Positions 17,107-25,504 are shown, numbered from the stretch's first letter. The stretch is 44,396 nucleotides of DNA from Myxococcales bacterium (GCA_023248635.1 JAHFED010000053.1:1-44396), one strand, 5' to 3'. The notes: a model not told the origin generated them from the sequence alone. Numbers and translations are program-made.

Positions 17107-18186
17107 CTATTTTTGCAGCTGCAGAAAGGTGACCTTGGCGGTGCCGCCCTTGGCGATGTCGTCGACGACGACGATGGCGGCCATGCCCCGCGAGGTTTTC
17201 TTGTCGAGCATCTCGATGCCCACGCTCGACGACGAACCCACGTTCACCAACAACGTCGACGTCGCCTTCTTCATCGGCAGGGCCAAGGCTTTGTGCGTCT
17301 TTGGATCGTCGGTGGCCCGGCCGCCGGCCTCGAGGATGTGACCAAAGATGCCGATCTTGACCAGCCCGTCTTGCAGCAGCTTGGCGAGGTCTTCGTCGCC
17401 GACGTTGCCGAAGTCGTGGGTGGCGTCGAGGGATTTCTTGTCGGGTCCGCGGGGTGGACCGTGGGCGGTGATGATGGCCAGCTCGCCCTTGGCCTTGATG
17501 CCCTCGAGGATGGTGCGAACGGCGTCGACGTCTTCGGTTTTGTAGCGGCAGCCCCCCTCTTTCACGAAGTCCCGCACGCTCCAGCCCGGCAAGCTCACGA
17601 GGTGGACACCGCCGAGATCCAGATCGCGGATGAAGTTGAGATTGAAGAAAGCCGGATGCACTTTTTCGGCGTCGACGAAGGCGTCGGTGAAGCCACCGGT
17701 CCACTCGCTGTTGCCCGAGTGCACGAGCAAGGGCCGCGCATCGCCGAAGATCTCGCCCAGCATTTTGGCGACGTCGTGGATCTCGGCGGTCTCGGCGACG
17801 TCGCCGTTGCACAAGATGACGTCGACCTTGGCCTTGTCGAAGGCGACCTTGGCTTTTTCGAGGTTGGTGCGCGTGTCCGCGGCTGCGTCTTTGATGGCGC
17901 CGAGCACGCCGATGGTGAGGGGTCCTTTCCAGGGAGCATCGCGCGCAGCGGTGGTGCCCTTGATGGTCCAGGTCGCGCCGGCGACGGTTTTTTTCAGCGC
18001 TTCATCGAGCACAAAAGCCGGGGGCGGACAGCGGGTTCCGTAAAATTCGGGAACCTCGGCCCAGGTGCGGGGGTGGTCGGGGGGCGGCGGCGGCGGGGGC
18101 GGTGCAGGTGCCGCGGCTTTCTCGACCGGTTTTTCGGTGGCGCACGAGAGCAACGATAAAGCGGCAACGACGACGACGAAACGCAC
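17107..18186 (-). CDS. Metallophosphoesterase-like lipoprotein with degenerate metal sites
   Basis: A 359-residue protein with lipobox LLSC (Cys15) and a poly-Pro linker (~28-36). The rest follows the calcineurin-like phosphoesterase fold: LTIGVLGAIKDAA at the first metal motif, ILCNGDVAET at the second, LVHSGNSEW at the GNHE motif, LAIITAHGPPRG at the fourth and IGIFGHILEAG at the GHxH motif. Compared with the family, the first D-x-H is lost, GNHE reads GNSE and GHxH reads GHIL. The GD and one His (AHG) remain. Phosphatase activity is therefore doubtful, and a binding or scaffolding role at the envelope is possible. It is 63 bp upstream of nfeD on the same strand, read in the opposite order of dependence, so a shared transcript is possible. 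Confidence 0.75.
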   Translation of the reverse strand: MRFVVVVAALSLLSCATEKPVEKAAAPAPPPPPPPPDHPRTWAEVPEFYGTRCPPPAFVLDEALKKTVAGATWTIKGTTAARDAPWKGPLTIGVLGAIKDAAADTRTNLEKAKVAFDKAKVDVILCNGDVAETAEIHDVAKMLGEIFGDARPLLVHSGNSEWTGGFTDAFVDAEKVHPAFFNLNFIRDLDLGGVHLVSLPGWSVRDFVKEGGCRYKTEDVDAVRTILEGIKAKGELAIITAHGPPRGPDKKSLDATHDFGNVGDEDLAKLLQDGLVKIGIFGHILEAGGRATDDPKTHKALALPMKKATSTLLVNVGSSSSVGIEMLDKKTSRGMAAIVVVDDIAKGGTAKVTFLQLQK

Positions 18187-18314
18187 GAAGGCAGGCTACG
18201 CCGGAAACGCCGCGCGCAAAGGGAAAAACCGCGGTCTTGCCAGCACGACGCGGCAGTTGACCCTGGCGCAAGGCTCAGGCGACCCTCTGCGCCCCCGCTC
18301 CCCGAGGTTTCTCG

Positions 18315-19016
18315 ATGGCCACCAAGAAGAAGAAGAAGACCGCGGCGACGACGAAAAAGACCGCGCCCAAGCGCCGCAAAAAGGTGGAGAAGAAAAAGAG
18401 CAAGGGCGCGTCGACGGCCAAGGCCAAGACCGCCCAGAAGAAGGCCAGCAAGCCTGCAAAGAAGAGCGCCCAGAAAGTCGCGAAGAAAAGCACCGCGAAG
18501 AAAAGCGCGACCAAGAGCAGCCCCCAGAAAGCGGCGAAGAAAGCCCCCGCGAAAAGGGGGGCAGCAAGGAAGGGAGCCGCGAAAAAGGGGGCAAAGAAGA
18601 CGGCTGCGACGACGCCGGCGACGGCGACCCTGGTGCAGCACGTTTTCGTCGCCGCCACGCCCGCCCAGGTCTTTCGCGCCCTAACCGATCCCACCGAACA
18701 CGGTGCCTTCACCGGCACCGTGGTCACCGGCCTCCCCGTCGAAGGCGGCACCTTCACGGCTTCTTCGGGCTACATCCAGGGGACCTTCGAGAAGCTCGAA
18801 CAAGACAAGCTCATCGTGCAGTCGTGGCGCACCACCGAGTGGCCCCACGGCGCTGGAGCATCGCGTCTGGAGATAGCGCTCGAAGACGCCGGCGATGGCA
18901 CGGAGCTGACCATGACCCATTCCGAGGTCCCGACCTCGCAGGCCGAGAGCTATCGACAGGGCTGGATCGACTACTATTGGACCCCCCTCCGCGCCCACTT
19001 CTCGAGCAAGGGTTGA
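18315..19016 (+). CDS. Histone-H1-like tail fused to an AHSA1/SRPBCC domain
   Basis: A 233-residue protein. The ATG at 18315 has GAGG seven bases upstream. Residues ~1-95 are almost only Lys, Ala, Ser and Thr in KKA/AKK-type patterns (MATKKKKKTAATTKKTAPKR), like histone H1 tails, and should bind DNA or RNA. Residues ~98-233 are an SRPBCC domain of the AHSA1 type: VQHVFVAATPAQVFRALTDP, GGTFTASSGYIQGTF, IVQSWRTTEWP and YRQGWIDYYWTPLRAHF. AHSA1-like domains bind hydrophobic ligands and are usually alone (~140-160 residues). The next gene begins 2 bp after this stop and has a similar tail, so the two are co-translated. Function is unknown; nucleoid association is an inference from composition. 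Confidence 0.85.
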   Translation: MATKKKKKTAATTKKTAPKRRKKVEKKKSKGASTAKAKTAQKKASKPAKKSAQKVAKKSTAKKSATKSSPQKAAKKAPAKRGAARKGAAKKGAKKTAATTPATATLVQHVFVAATPAQVFRALTDPTEHGAFTGTVVTGLPVEGGTFTASSGYIQGTFEKLEQDKLIVQSWRTTEWPHGAGASRLEIALEDAGDGTELTMTHSEVPTSQAESYRQGWIDYYWTPLRAHFSSKG

Positions 19017-19018
19017 AC

Positions 19019-19531
19019 ATGGCGATCAAGAAGAAGAAAAAGCCGGCGTCGTCGAGGCCCGGGCAAAGATCCGTTCAAAAGACCGCGAAGAAGGCCACGA
19101 AAAAAGTGACCAAGAAGCCTGCCAAAAAGCCGGCCAAGAAAGTCGCGAAGAAGCCCGCCAAGAAGGTCGCGAAACAGCGCGCCAAGAAGGTAGCAAAGAA
19201 GGGCCGGGTGCGCGCCGAGGGCGTTCGCCACGAGCCCTCGGTGTTCTTGCTCGTGCACCTGCCCGCGGCCATCGAGCCTCTCGATCGCTGCACCCGCTTC
19301 GAAGAGCCCATCGACGACGCCCTCGGCGCGGTCGGCTCCGTTGTTGGTGGCGGCACGTTGCAAGCTGCGTCGGGAGAGATCGAGAGCTGCGACGTCGAAG
19401 TCGAGGTGCACGACGTCGCTCGGGCCCTGCCCATCTTGAGGCGCGTGCTCGGCGAAAACGGCGCGCCGAAGGGCACGGTGGTCACGCGGCTGGCTGCCGA
19501 CGGCGCCTTCGAGGTCTTGCTCGAGCTCTGA
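19019..19531 (+). CDS. Second protein with a Lys-rich H1-like tail, unknown C-terminal domain
   Basis: A 170-residue protein whose ATG lies 2 bp after the preceding stop. Residues 1-61 are a Lys-rich tail with repeated KPAKK/KVAKK units (MAIKKKKKPASSRPGQRS). Residues ~68-170 form a folded-looking domain beginning PSVFLLVHLPAAIEPLDRCT, with ALGAVGSVVGGGTL and a C-terminal RRVLGENGAPKGTVVTRL. I do not recognise this domain. The tail resembles that of the upstream gene but the domain differs, so this is not simple gene duplication; the same kind of tail has been attached to two unrelated domains. Both proteins may act on the same nucleic acid target. Confidence 0.75.
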   Translation: MAIKKKKKPASSRPGQRSVQKTAKKATKKVTKKPAKKPAKKVAKKPAKKVAKQRAKKVAKKGRVRAEGVRHEPSVFLLVHLPAAIEPLDRCTRFEEPIDDALGAVGSVVGGGTLQAASGEIESCDVEVEVHDVARALPILRRVLGENGAPKGTVVTRLAADGAFEVLLEL

Positions 19532-19585
19532 GCGCGAGGGGTTTCGAGGCCTTGGAGGTTCTTCGCCCTTGGGCTCCGCGGCCTG

Positions 19586-20734
19586 TCAGCGGCGGATCGG
19601 CACGAGCGCCGACAACGCCGCCAGCGCCGCTGCGCTGGGCTCGTTGCCCGCCAGCCGCACCGAGGCGATCGGCACCTGCTCGTCGTCGATGCGCGCGCGC
19701 CACGCCACCGTGCAAGCGAGGAAGGCGTCTTCGTCGCCGTCGACGGCCGCGGGCAGCAGACCCAACCACGGCACACTCCAAGACAGGGGCCCATCGCCAT
19801 CGAGAGGCAGCACCGCGCCGTGCGCTGCGTCTCCGAGTGTTGCTGGCGAACCTGTATGCGTCGACGCGGCCAACACCTGTACCGAGCGCGGGCGCCAGGC
19901 CAGCACCGATGGCAGCAGCAGTGCGTCGACGACGCCGACGACGACGACGTTGGCCTTCTTGAGCGGGGCCAGCAGCGCCCGAGCGCGGCGATCGATGGAC
20001 TCCTCCTGCACCTGGGCTGCATCGATGACGAAGACGCCGCCGTCGTCGCGAGGCTCTGCGGGGTGATCGCGTCTCTCTTGCACGCACCCGGGCGCGCGGG
20101 CGTTCAAGAGGTGCAAGCCGCGGTAGACGTCGTCGTCGTCGACCACCGCGCCGTTGCGTCCCAGCAGCGCGAGATCGACGCGCAGTTGACGGACGTAGGG
20201 CGAGAGCACGTCGAAGAGGCGACGCGCGCCGGCGCCGGTGACGACGTGAAGATCCTTGCCTCGCCCCACGGGCGGCAAGGGCGGCGCCACCGGGGCAACG
20301 GCGAGGGCGAGCTCGACGGGAGCGCTGTCGGCCAGCGCCTGCAGGGTTGCTCGCGCATCGTCGGGGGAGGCAAAGGCCTGTCGCAGGGCCGCCGCCGTCG
20401 CCCTCAGGCCGTGCTGCAGCTTCTGACGCTCGAGGCCCAAGATGCACGCGTCGGCGAGGGCGCGGGCCAGCTGCTGGCGAAAGGGTGACCCCCGCGGATC
20501 GTCGTCGACAGCCGCCAGCGGGGTCCCCAGAACGTCCGGACGACGGCGCAGCACATCGACGATGGCGGCGACGTCGACGGCGTCGCTGGCGGCCCCCGGG
20601 TGGCAGCGAGGTTGAAGGCGACGCCAGGCCCAGAGCAGGCCTTCGACGTCGACGTCGCCGCCTTCTTGCAGGGCAACAACCGCGCGACACACCGGCGCGA
20701 GCAGCCCTTGACCCTCGGCAAACAAGGCAGACAT
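19586..20734 (-). CDS. Hypothetical protein, 382 aa
   Basis: The start ATG complementary to 20732-20734 is used; a GTG two codons upstream is an alternative. The protein begins MSALFAEGQGLLAPVCRA and is rich in Ala, Asp, Val and Leu. The N-terminal half is helical. The middle has KDLHVVTGAGARRLFDVL and RQLRVDLALLGRNG. A later block, DDGGVFVIDAAQVQEESIDR followed by KKANVVVVGVVDAL, resembles an alpha/beta fold with a Walker-B-like strand, but no Walker A motif is visible. There is no signal peptide or clear membrane helix. It is divergent from gpsA with a 35-bp spacer. The function is unknown. Confidence 0.7.
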   Translation of the reverse strand: MSALFAEGQGLLAPVCRAVVALQEGGDVDVEGLLWAWRRLQPRCHPGAASDAVDVAAIVDVLRRRPDVLGTPLAAVDDDPRGSPFRQQLARALADACILGLERQKLQHGLRATAAALRQAFASPDDARATLQALADSAPVELALAVAPVAPPLPPVGRGKDLHVVTGAGARRLFDVLSPYVRQLRVDLALLGRNGAVVDDDDVYRGLHLLNARAPGCVQERRDHPAEPRDDGGVFVIDAAQVQEESIDRRARALLAPLKKANVVVVGVVDALLLPSVLAWRPRSVQVLAASTHTGSPATLGDAAHGAVLPLDGDGPLSWSVPWLGLLPAAVDGDEDAFLACTVAWRARIDDEQVPIASVRLAGNEPSAAALAALSALVPIRR

Positions 20735-20769
20735 GGTCACACGCTAGCCGCGATCATGGGGAGTCAGCG

Positions 20770-21777
20770 ATGAGCGAGACCGTCTGTGTGCTGGGCGCTG
20801 GCTCCTTTGGCACGGCCCTGGCCAAGCTGCTGGCCGAGGGGGGTCACAGTGTGCGGCTGGTGGCGCGCGATCCCGTCGTCGTCGAATCCATCAACTCCGA
20901 GCACAAGCACCCCCGTCGTCTCAAGGGGATGCGCCTGCCGGCGGGACTGGTGGCCACCGGCTCCATCGTCGACGGCTGCCGCGGGGCCTCGTTGGTGGTG
21001 TGCTCGGTGCCCACCGTGGCGGTGCGTGGGGTGTGGCAGCAGGCCGGCCTGGCCCTCGACGACGGCGCCTACGTCATGAGCGCCACCAAGGGCATCGAAA
21101 ACGGCACGTTGAAGACCGTGAGTCAGATCCTCGAGGAGGTGGTGCCGTCGAAGGCCCACGCGCGTCTTTGCTATTTGTCGGGGCCGAGCTTCGCCATCGA
21201 GATGGCCAAGCGCTTGCCGACGGCGGTCACCATCGCAGCCAAAGACGAAGCTGCTGCCGCTCACGTGCAGAACATCATTTCGACGGACTATTTCCGCGCC
21301 TACACCACCACCGACGTCATCGGCGTCGAGCTCGGTGGAGCCCTCAAGAACGTCGTCGCCATCGCCTCGGGTGCTGCGGCGGGCCTCGGCTTTGGCCAAA
21401 ACACCTTGGCGGCCCTCATCACCCGCGGCCTGGCCGAGATCAGCCGCTTGGCGGTGAAGCTCGGCGCCCAGCCCCAGACCCTCTTCGGCCTCGCGGGCAT
21501 GGGCGACCTGGTGCTCACCTGCACTTCGCCGACGTCGCGCAACTACACGGTGGGCCTGCAGCTCGGGCAGGGAAAAAAGCTTGAGCACATCCTGCGGGAC
21601 CTCGGCGAAGTCGCTGAAGGCGTCAACACTGCGCGATCGGTGAAGGACCTCGCAGCACGCGAAGGCGTCGACCTGCCCATCGCCGACGCCGTCTACCGCC
21701 TCTTGTTCGAGCACACTGATCCCAAAGACGAAGTCATCGGCCTGATGGGTCGCAAGCTGAAAAAGGAAGCCGGCTGA
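20770..21777 (+). CDS. gpsA: NAD(P)-dependent glycerol-3-phosphate dehydrogenase
   Basis: A 335-residue cytoplasmic enzyme that reduces dihydroxyacetone phosphate to sn-glycerol-3-phosphate for phospholipid synthesis. The N-terminal Rossmann motif VLGAGSFGTALAKLLAEGGH is complete. SATKGIENGTL, YLSGPSFAIEMAKRLPTAV and VELGGALKNVVAIASGAAAG (with the catalytic Lys) follow, then FGLAGMGDLVLTCTSPTSRN. Length and motif order match GpsA. A short upstream spacer shared with the divergent gene should hold the promoter. With the tandem CDP-alcohol phosphatidyltransferase, it is the second phospholipid gene in the window. Confidence 0.96.
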   Translation: MSETVCVLGAGSFGTALAKLLAEGGHSVRLVARDPVVVESINSEHKHPRRLKGMRLPAGLVATGSIVDGCRGASLVVCSVPTVAVRGVWQQAGLALDDGAYVMSATKGIENGTLKTVSQILEEVVPSKAHARLCYLSGPSFAIEMAKRLPTAVTIAAKDEAAAAHVQNIISTDYFRAYTTTDVIGVELGGALKNVVAIASGAAAGLGFGQNTLAALITRGLAEISRLAVKLGAQPQTLFGLAGMGDLVLTCTSPTSRNYTVGLQLGQGKKLEHILRDLGEVAEGVNTARSVKDLAAREGVDLPIADAVYRLLFEHTDPKDEVIGLMGRKLKKEAG

Positions 21778-21785
21778 ACGCCACC

Positions 21786-21810
21786 GAAAAGCCCCGCAAA
21801 CTTGGGGCTC
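21786..21810 (-). terminator. Rho-independent terminator between convergent genes
   Basis: A hairpin with arms 21790-21795 and 21804-21809 is followed on the minus strand by TTTT (21786-21789). It lies between the stops of gpsA and the convergent gene ending at 21845 and should terminate the latter. Confidence 0.5.
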
Positions 21811-21844
21811 GGGGGCCGAGTCGATTGCAAGGCGCCAAGCTCGG

Positions 21845-22432
21845 TCAGCGCGTCGTCGTCGTCGGAGCTGTGAGCTTGCCCCCGCGCGAGCGGGCGATGC
21901 TGAGCAGGGCGTCTCGGAACACGAGCAGGCGGGGGCGGTTGCGCGCGTGCAGCTCGGGGTCGCTCTCGTCGAAAAAGAGCGAAGCGAAGAAGCAGATGCA
22001 GACGCAGACGCTCTTGTCCGTCGACGTCGACCAGGCGCCGACGAAGGGGTGGGAGGCCGCAAAGCGCCGGGCGTAGACGTCGTCGAGGGGCTCGAGGCTT
22101 CTGAGCAGGGCTCCGGCGTCGTCGCTTTGGCGCTCGACCAGGGCCCCGCTGAGATCGCGGACGAACACCCGGCTGGCAAAGGGCACCTTTTCGCCGGCAA
22201 AGAGGGCGTCTTCGAAGGGCAAGCCCACGGTGGGCAGCAGGCCGGTGGTCAGGAGCACGCCGCTCTCGCGTCCCGCCAACAGCAGCGCGTCGACGACGGC
22301 CTGCTGCTCGACCAGGCTCGGTGTCGGCACCGCCAGCTCCCAAACCACGAGGGGGTCGGTGGCGTCGTAGGAGCACCAGCGGTTCTTCATGGCGCCCTTG
22401 TACCCTTCAAGACGCGCCAGCGTCTTGAACAT
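21845..22432 (-). CDS. Hypothetical protein coupled to the GH113-like gene
   Basis: A 195-residue protein. The ATG complementary to 22430-22432 overlaps the stop of the upstream gene in a TGATG arrangement, which favours this start over the later Met at 22390. It begins MFKTLARLEGYKGAMKNRWC. Notable parts are the aromatic SYDATDPLVVWELAVPTP, the block VDALLLAGRESGVLLTTG and the Cys-rich VCVCICFFASLFF. The C-terminus has ARNRPRLLVFRDALLSIARS. I do not recognise a family. There is no signal peptide, so it stays in the cytoplasm while its coupled partner is a lipoprotein. The joint role is unknown. Confidence 0.7.
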   Translation of the reverse strand: MFKTLARLEGYKGAMKNRWCSYDATDPLVVWELAVPTPSLVEQQAVVDALLLAGRESGVLLTTGLLPTVGLPFEDALFAGEKVPFASRVFVRDLSGALVERQSDDAGALLRSLEPLDDVYARRFAASHPFVGAWSTSTDKSVCVCICFFASLFFDESDPELHARNRPRLLVFRDALLSIARSRGGKLTAPTTTTR

Positions 22433-23520
22433 CAATACTGCCAGGCGGCGTCGGTCAGACAACGGGCCAACACCGCGGCTGCCGGCTTGCCGCGGGGCGT
22501 GTAGCCGCCATCGCCCTCGCCCCCAAAGCCGAACCAGTTCCACACATAAAAGCCGGCGACGTCGCTGTTTTTCCAGCTCTGGCAAAACACGCCGTAGAGG
22601 CGCGCTTGCAGCTCGAGATCCAGATGGGCGCGCGCGGTCTCGTCCCAGGGATGCCAGGCCGCCGTCGTCTGCGAGGGATAGCCGACCTCGGTGAGCACCA
22701 GCGGCTTGTGGTGGTGGCGCGCGAACGCGAGGAGCTCCCGCTGGGGCTGCGTCCAAGCCCGGCCCAAGGCGTCGTCGTCGTCGTTGCCAGCCTGGGGAGC
22801 GAGCTCGAAGTAGGCGGTGATGCCAATTTCGTCGACGGCGTCCCAAAAGGGGATGGACTGGAAGTGATCCCAATTCGCCGAGTAGAGCAGCTGCCCCGAG
22901 AAGCGCCGTCGCACGTCGGCAATCAGGGCGCGCCAAAGCTGCTCGTGGCGCTCGAGAGAGAGCAGCTCGCTGCCCACCGAGAACCGCTGCGCCCCACCGC
23001 GGGCGGCGAGATCGGCCATGCCCGCGATGAAGTCCCCGTAAGAGGAAAACCAGGCGTCGACGCCGGCCTTGGGAGCGATGCGCCCGCGCCATTCCTCGGG
23101 GCGGTGCTCCTCCAAGCGCACGATGGGAAAGAGCGTGACCGACAGCCCCAACGCCCGGGCCTGCAGCAGGGTGCGCAAGACGGTGTCGTCGTCGGGGGAC
23201 CGGGTCGACGGCGTCTGGCTGCGGTGGACCCGGGCGCTGTCGACGCGGGCCTGGGCCCAGACCACCGCCACCAAGACGTCGCTGGCCCCCACGCTCTTGA
23301 TTTCCTGCAACAGGGGCCCGTAGTCGTAGTCCGGATCGGAGGCGAAAAGGCCGAGGGCCACGCCCCGCTGCGCACTCTCCGCCCGAGGCGTGGCACTTCG
23401 CACGGCGGGCAACAGCGGTTGGGTCGTTTGGTCTTGGCAGGCGCCGATGACGACGACGAAGGCGAGGGCTGCGGCAGCTCGTGGCGCGCGGGCCGATCGG
23501 AGAGCGGACGGGTTCTTCAT
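22432..23520 (-). CDS. GH113-like glycoside hydrolase lipoprotein
   Basis: A 362-residue lipoprotein with leader MKNPSALRSARAPRAAAALA and lipobox ending in Cys28 (IGAC). A TIM-barrel follows: VALGLFASDPDYDY, VLVAVVWAQ, LSVTLFPIVRLEE, WFSSYGDFIAGMADLAARGG, FSVGSELLSLE (Glu185), LLYSANWDH, IGITAYFELAP, PLVLTEVGYPSQ (Glu278) and FYVWNWFGFGGEG. The Glu pair on strands 4 and 7 and the ITAYFEL motif fit clan GH-A and GH113, a family known for beta-mannanases. Both catalytic Glu are present. The substrate may be an extracellular or cell-wall mannan-like polymer. It is divergent from the FHA protein and coupled to the gene at 21845. Confidence 0.8.
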   Translation of the reverse strand: MKNPSALRSARAPRAAAALAFVVVIGACQDQTTQPLLPAVRSATPRAESAQRGVALGLFASDPDYDYGPLLQEIKSVGASDVLVAVVWAQARVDSARVHRSQTPSTRSPDDDTVLRTLLQARALGLSVTLFPIVRLEEHRPEEWRGRIAPKAGVDAWFSSYGDFIAGMADLAARGGAQRFSVGSELLSLERHEQLWRALIADVRRRFSGQLLYSANWDHFQSIPFWDAVDEIGITAYFELAPQAGNDDDDALGRAWTQPQRELLAFARHHHKPLVLTEVGYPSQTTAAWHPWDETARAHLDLELQARLYGVFCQSWKNSDVAGFYVWNWFGFGGEGDGGYTPRGKPAAAVLARCLTDAAWQY

Positions 23521-23634
23521 GGTTGGTTGACGCCGGGGCTCGTCGTCGTTGAGATTTCGGCGCGCGCGCCGCGGAACGCAACGACCCCTGCAGGGACACT
23601 CGGCGCCACCGCATACAGAGGACGAGGACACGTC

Positions 23635-25320
23635 GTGGATTGCCCGAGCTGTGGAGCGATTGGCCAGACCAAGGCCCGCTGTGAGGCCTGCGGCTTCACC
23701 TTCCCCATGGCTGCCGCCGGCGACGACGACATGGCCCTCTCCCTTTTTCTGGGCCTCGTGTGTGGGGTCTGCGACGCCTACAACGATCCGGGTACGTCGG
23801 TGTGCGCAGGGTGTGGGGCGGCCCTTCAGCTCGACGGGACCCCCGAAAACGTGGCCGACGTCGCCGTTCACGCCGTCCCCCTCTCTGCCCCGGGGTCGGG
23901 CCCGCGAGCTCCCGACATCGTCGCTCCTCTTGCGCCTGCGGCCCTCGCACCACCGACCCCCGCCCTGCCGAGCGCTCCGCCCTCGTGGATGACACCGCCC
24001 ACCGGCAGCCCTCTGTCGACGCAGCTGGCGATGAAGAAGGTCGACCTCTCGGTGGTCACCGGCAGCGGCGCCATCGGCCTCTCCGCGCCTGCCGCGCCCC
24101 CTCCCCGCACCGCCACGGGCCCAGCCGCCCCCGGCGTCGTTCCCCCCGGACCCTTCAGCGCCCTGCCGAGCGCACTGCCGAGCGCACTGCCGAGCGCACT
24201 GCCGAGCGCACTGCCGAGCCTGCCGAGCGCACGTCCCCCGGCCTCTGCCTTCCCCGGACCAACAGCCTTCCCCGCGCCCCCCCTGTCCCAGCCGTCGACG
24301 TCGTCGCCCTCCCTGCGCGACGCCGCCGACGGTGCGCGCGCCGCCGCCGTGCCCCTGACCCCCTCCCTTGCAGCAGGGTGTTGGCGCTGCGGCAGCACCC
24401 TCGAGCCCAGCGACAGATTCTGCCGCAACTGCGGCGCGCGCACCGACGGGAGAGCTCCACCCACCCCGGCGCACCCCACCAGCAGCAACGCCGCCGTCAC
24501 GCAGATGATCGCCGCCGTCAAAGTGCCCACCGCCCCCGCCGCCCCCAGCCCGGGCGGCGCCACCTTGGTGCTGCCGGCGCTGAAGCTCGGACCAGCGTCG
24601 TCGCCTGGACTGCCGTCGCGGGGACCGACGGCGACGATGATGTTTGGGGCGGCGACGACGGAGCGGGTGGCCAAGCTGATCTTGGTGCGCGGGCAGAGCA
24701 AGTTCGGCAGTCAATGGCGCCTGCAGGCTGGGGAGACCCTGATCGGACGCAACACAGGTATGGTGCTCTTCCCCGACGACGACGCCCTCGCCTCCTGCCA
24801 TGCGCGCTTGGTCTTTCGCGGGTCCGATCTCTTTCTGGAGCCCGAAGCAACGCAAAACGGCACTTTTTTGCGCGTGCGCGCGCCGGTGCGCTTGGTCGCC
24901 GGCGAAGAATTCGTCGTCGGTGCCCAACGACTGCTGCTGCTGCCCGATGCCGACCGCCCGGTGGTGATGGCGGTGACCGACGGCGCCAGCGGCACCAGCT
25001 TTCTGGGGAGCATGGTGAAACCCATCCCGCCCCTGGCCATCGCCCGCATCGGTGCCGATCCGCGCTTTCACGAGGTCTATTTCCGCGCCCAGCGCCTGCT
25101 CACCATCGGTCGCACCCACTGCGACGTGAATTTCCCCGACGACGGCTTCGTCTCTGAACGACACGCGCAGCTCACCAACGAAGGCAGCCACGTCACCCTC
25201 GAGGACCTCAAGAGCCGCAACGGCACCTACGTGCGGGTCGTGCGGCCGACGAAGCTGTCCCACGCCGACCTGCTGCTCATCGGGGATCAAGTGCTGCGGG
25301 TGGAGCTGCCGCAACACTGA
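23635..25320 (+). CDS. Triple zinc-ribbon, double FHA-domain protein
   Basis: A 561-residue protein starting at GTG 23635, chosen because it places the first zinc ribbon at the N-terminus (VDCPSCGAIGQTKARCEACG). Residues ~43-62 hold a second pair of Cys motifs (CGVCDAYNDPGTSVCAGCG). A Pro/Ala/Ser-rich linker with a 12-bp DNA repeat (ALPS units) leads to a third ribbon, CWRCGSTLEPSDRFCRNCG, near residue 250. Two FHA domains follow: the first with IGRNTGMVLFPDD and NGTFLRV, the second with IGRTHCDVNFPDDGFVSERH and SRNGTYV. FHA domains read phosphothreonine; the second has the complete Arg/Ser/Asn set, while the first is more divergent. It may read phosphorylation by the Ser/Thr kinase at 11231, though that link is inferred. 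Confidence 0.85.
   Translation: MDCPSCGAIGQTKARCEACGFTFPMAAAGDDDMALSLFLGLVCGVCDAYNDPGTSVCAGCGAALQLDGTPENVADVAVHAVPLSAPGSGPRAPDIVAPLAPAALAPPTPALPSAPPSWMTPPTGSPLSTQLAMKKVDLSVVTGSGAIGLSAPAAPPPRTATGPAAPGVVPPGPFSALPSALPSALPSALPSALPSLPSARPPASAFPGPTAFPAPPLSQPSTSSPSLRDAADGARAAAVPLTPSLAAGCWRCGSTLEPSDRFCRNCGARTDGRAPPTPAHPTSSNAAVTQMIAAVKVPTAPAAPSPGGATLVLPALKLGPASSPGLPSRGPTATMMFGAATTERVAKLILVRGQSKFGSQWRLQAGETLIGRNTGMVLFPDDDALASCHARLVFRGSDLFLEPEATQNGTFLRVRAPVRLVAGEEFVVGAQRLLLLPDADRPVVMAVTDGASGTSFLGSMVKPIPPLAIARIGADPRFHEVYFRAQRLLTIGRTHCDVNFPDDGFVSERHAQLTNEGSHVTLEDLKSRNGTYVRVVRPTKLSHADLLLIGDQVLRVELPQH
24157..24216. repeat. 12-bp coding minisatellite, five units
   Basis: Five 12-bp units run in frame and code for Ala-Leu-Pro-Ser-type tetrapeptides in the linker of the FHA protein; units 2-5 are identical and the first differs by one base. 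A shortened unit follows at 24217-24225. Copy number is likely to vary between strains. Confidence 0.85.
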
Positions 25321-25377
25321 AATCCAACTGGGTCCCTGGGGGGCAACCAGGTGGCCGAACCTCTTGCACGGTTCCCG

Positions 25378-25504
25378 GAATTCACCGACAACGCTTTCGC
25401 GTGTCTGTGAATTGTCTACAGGTTCATCGCCTGACGGCGATGAATTCACCGACAGCGCTTCGCGTGTCGGTGAATTGTCTAGAGGTTCATCGCCTGGCGG
25501 CGAT
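25378..25504. repeat. Two tandem copies of a 64-bp double-palindrome element
   Basis: Copies 25378-25441 (64 bp) and 25442-25504 (63 bp) differ at only a few positions. Each contains two palindromes: a long one with AATTCACCGACA/TGTCGGTGAATT arms around a CGC/GCG-rich loop, and a shorter TTCATCGCC/GGCGATGAA hairpin. They lie just upstream of the lipoprotein gene at 25548 and may form its leader, or be a mobile repeat. Confidence 0.85.

Noticed and set aside
22606-23634. N-terminal extension of the FHA protein
   Set aside because: This part is antisense to the GH113-like gene, while the zinc ribbon naturally begins at GTG 23635.
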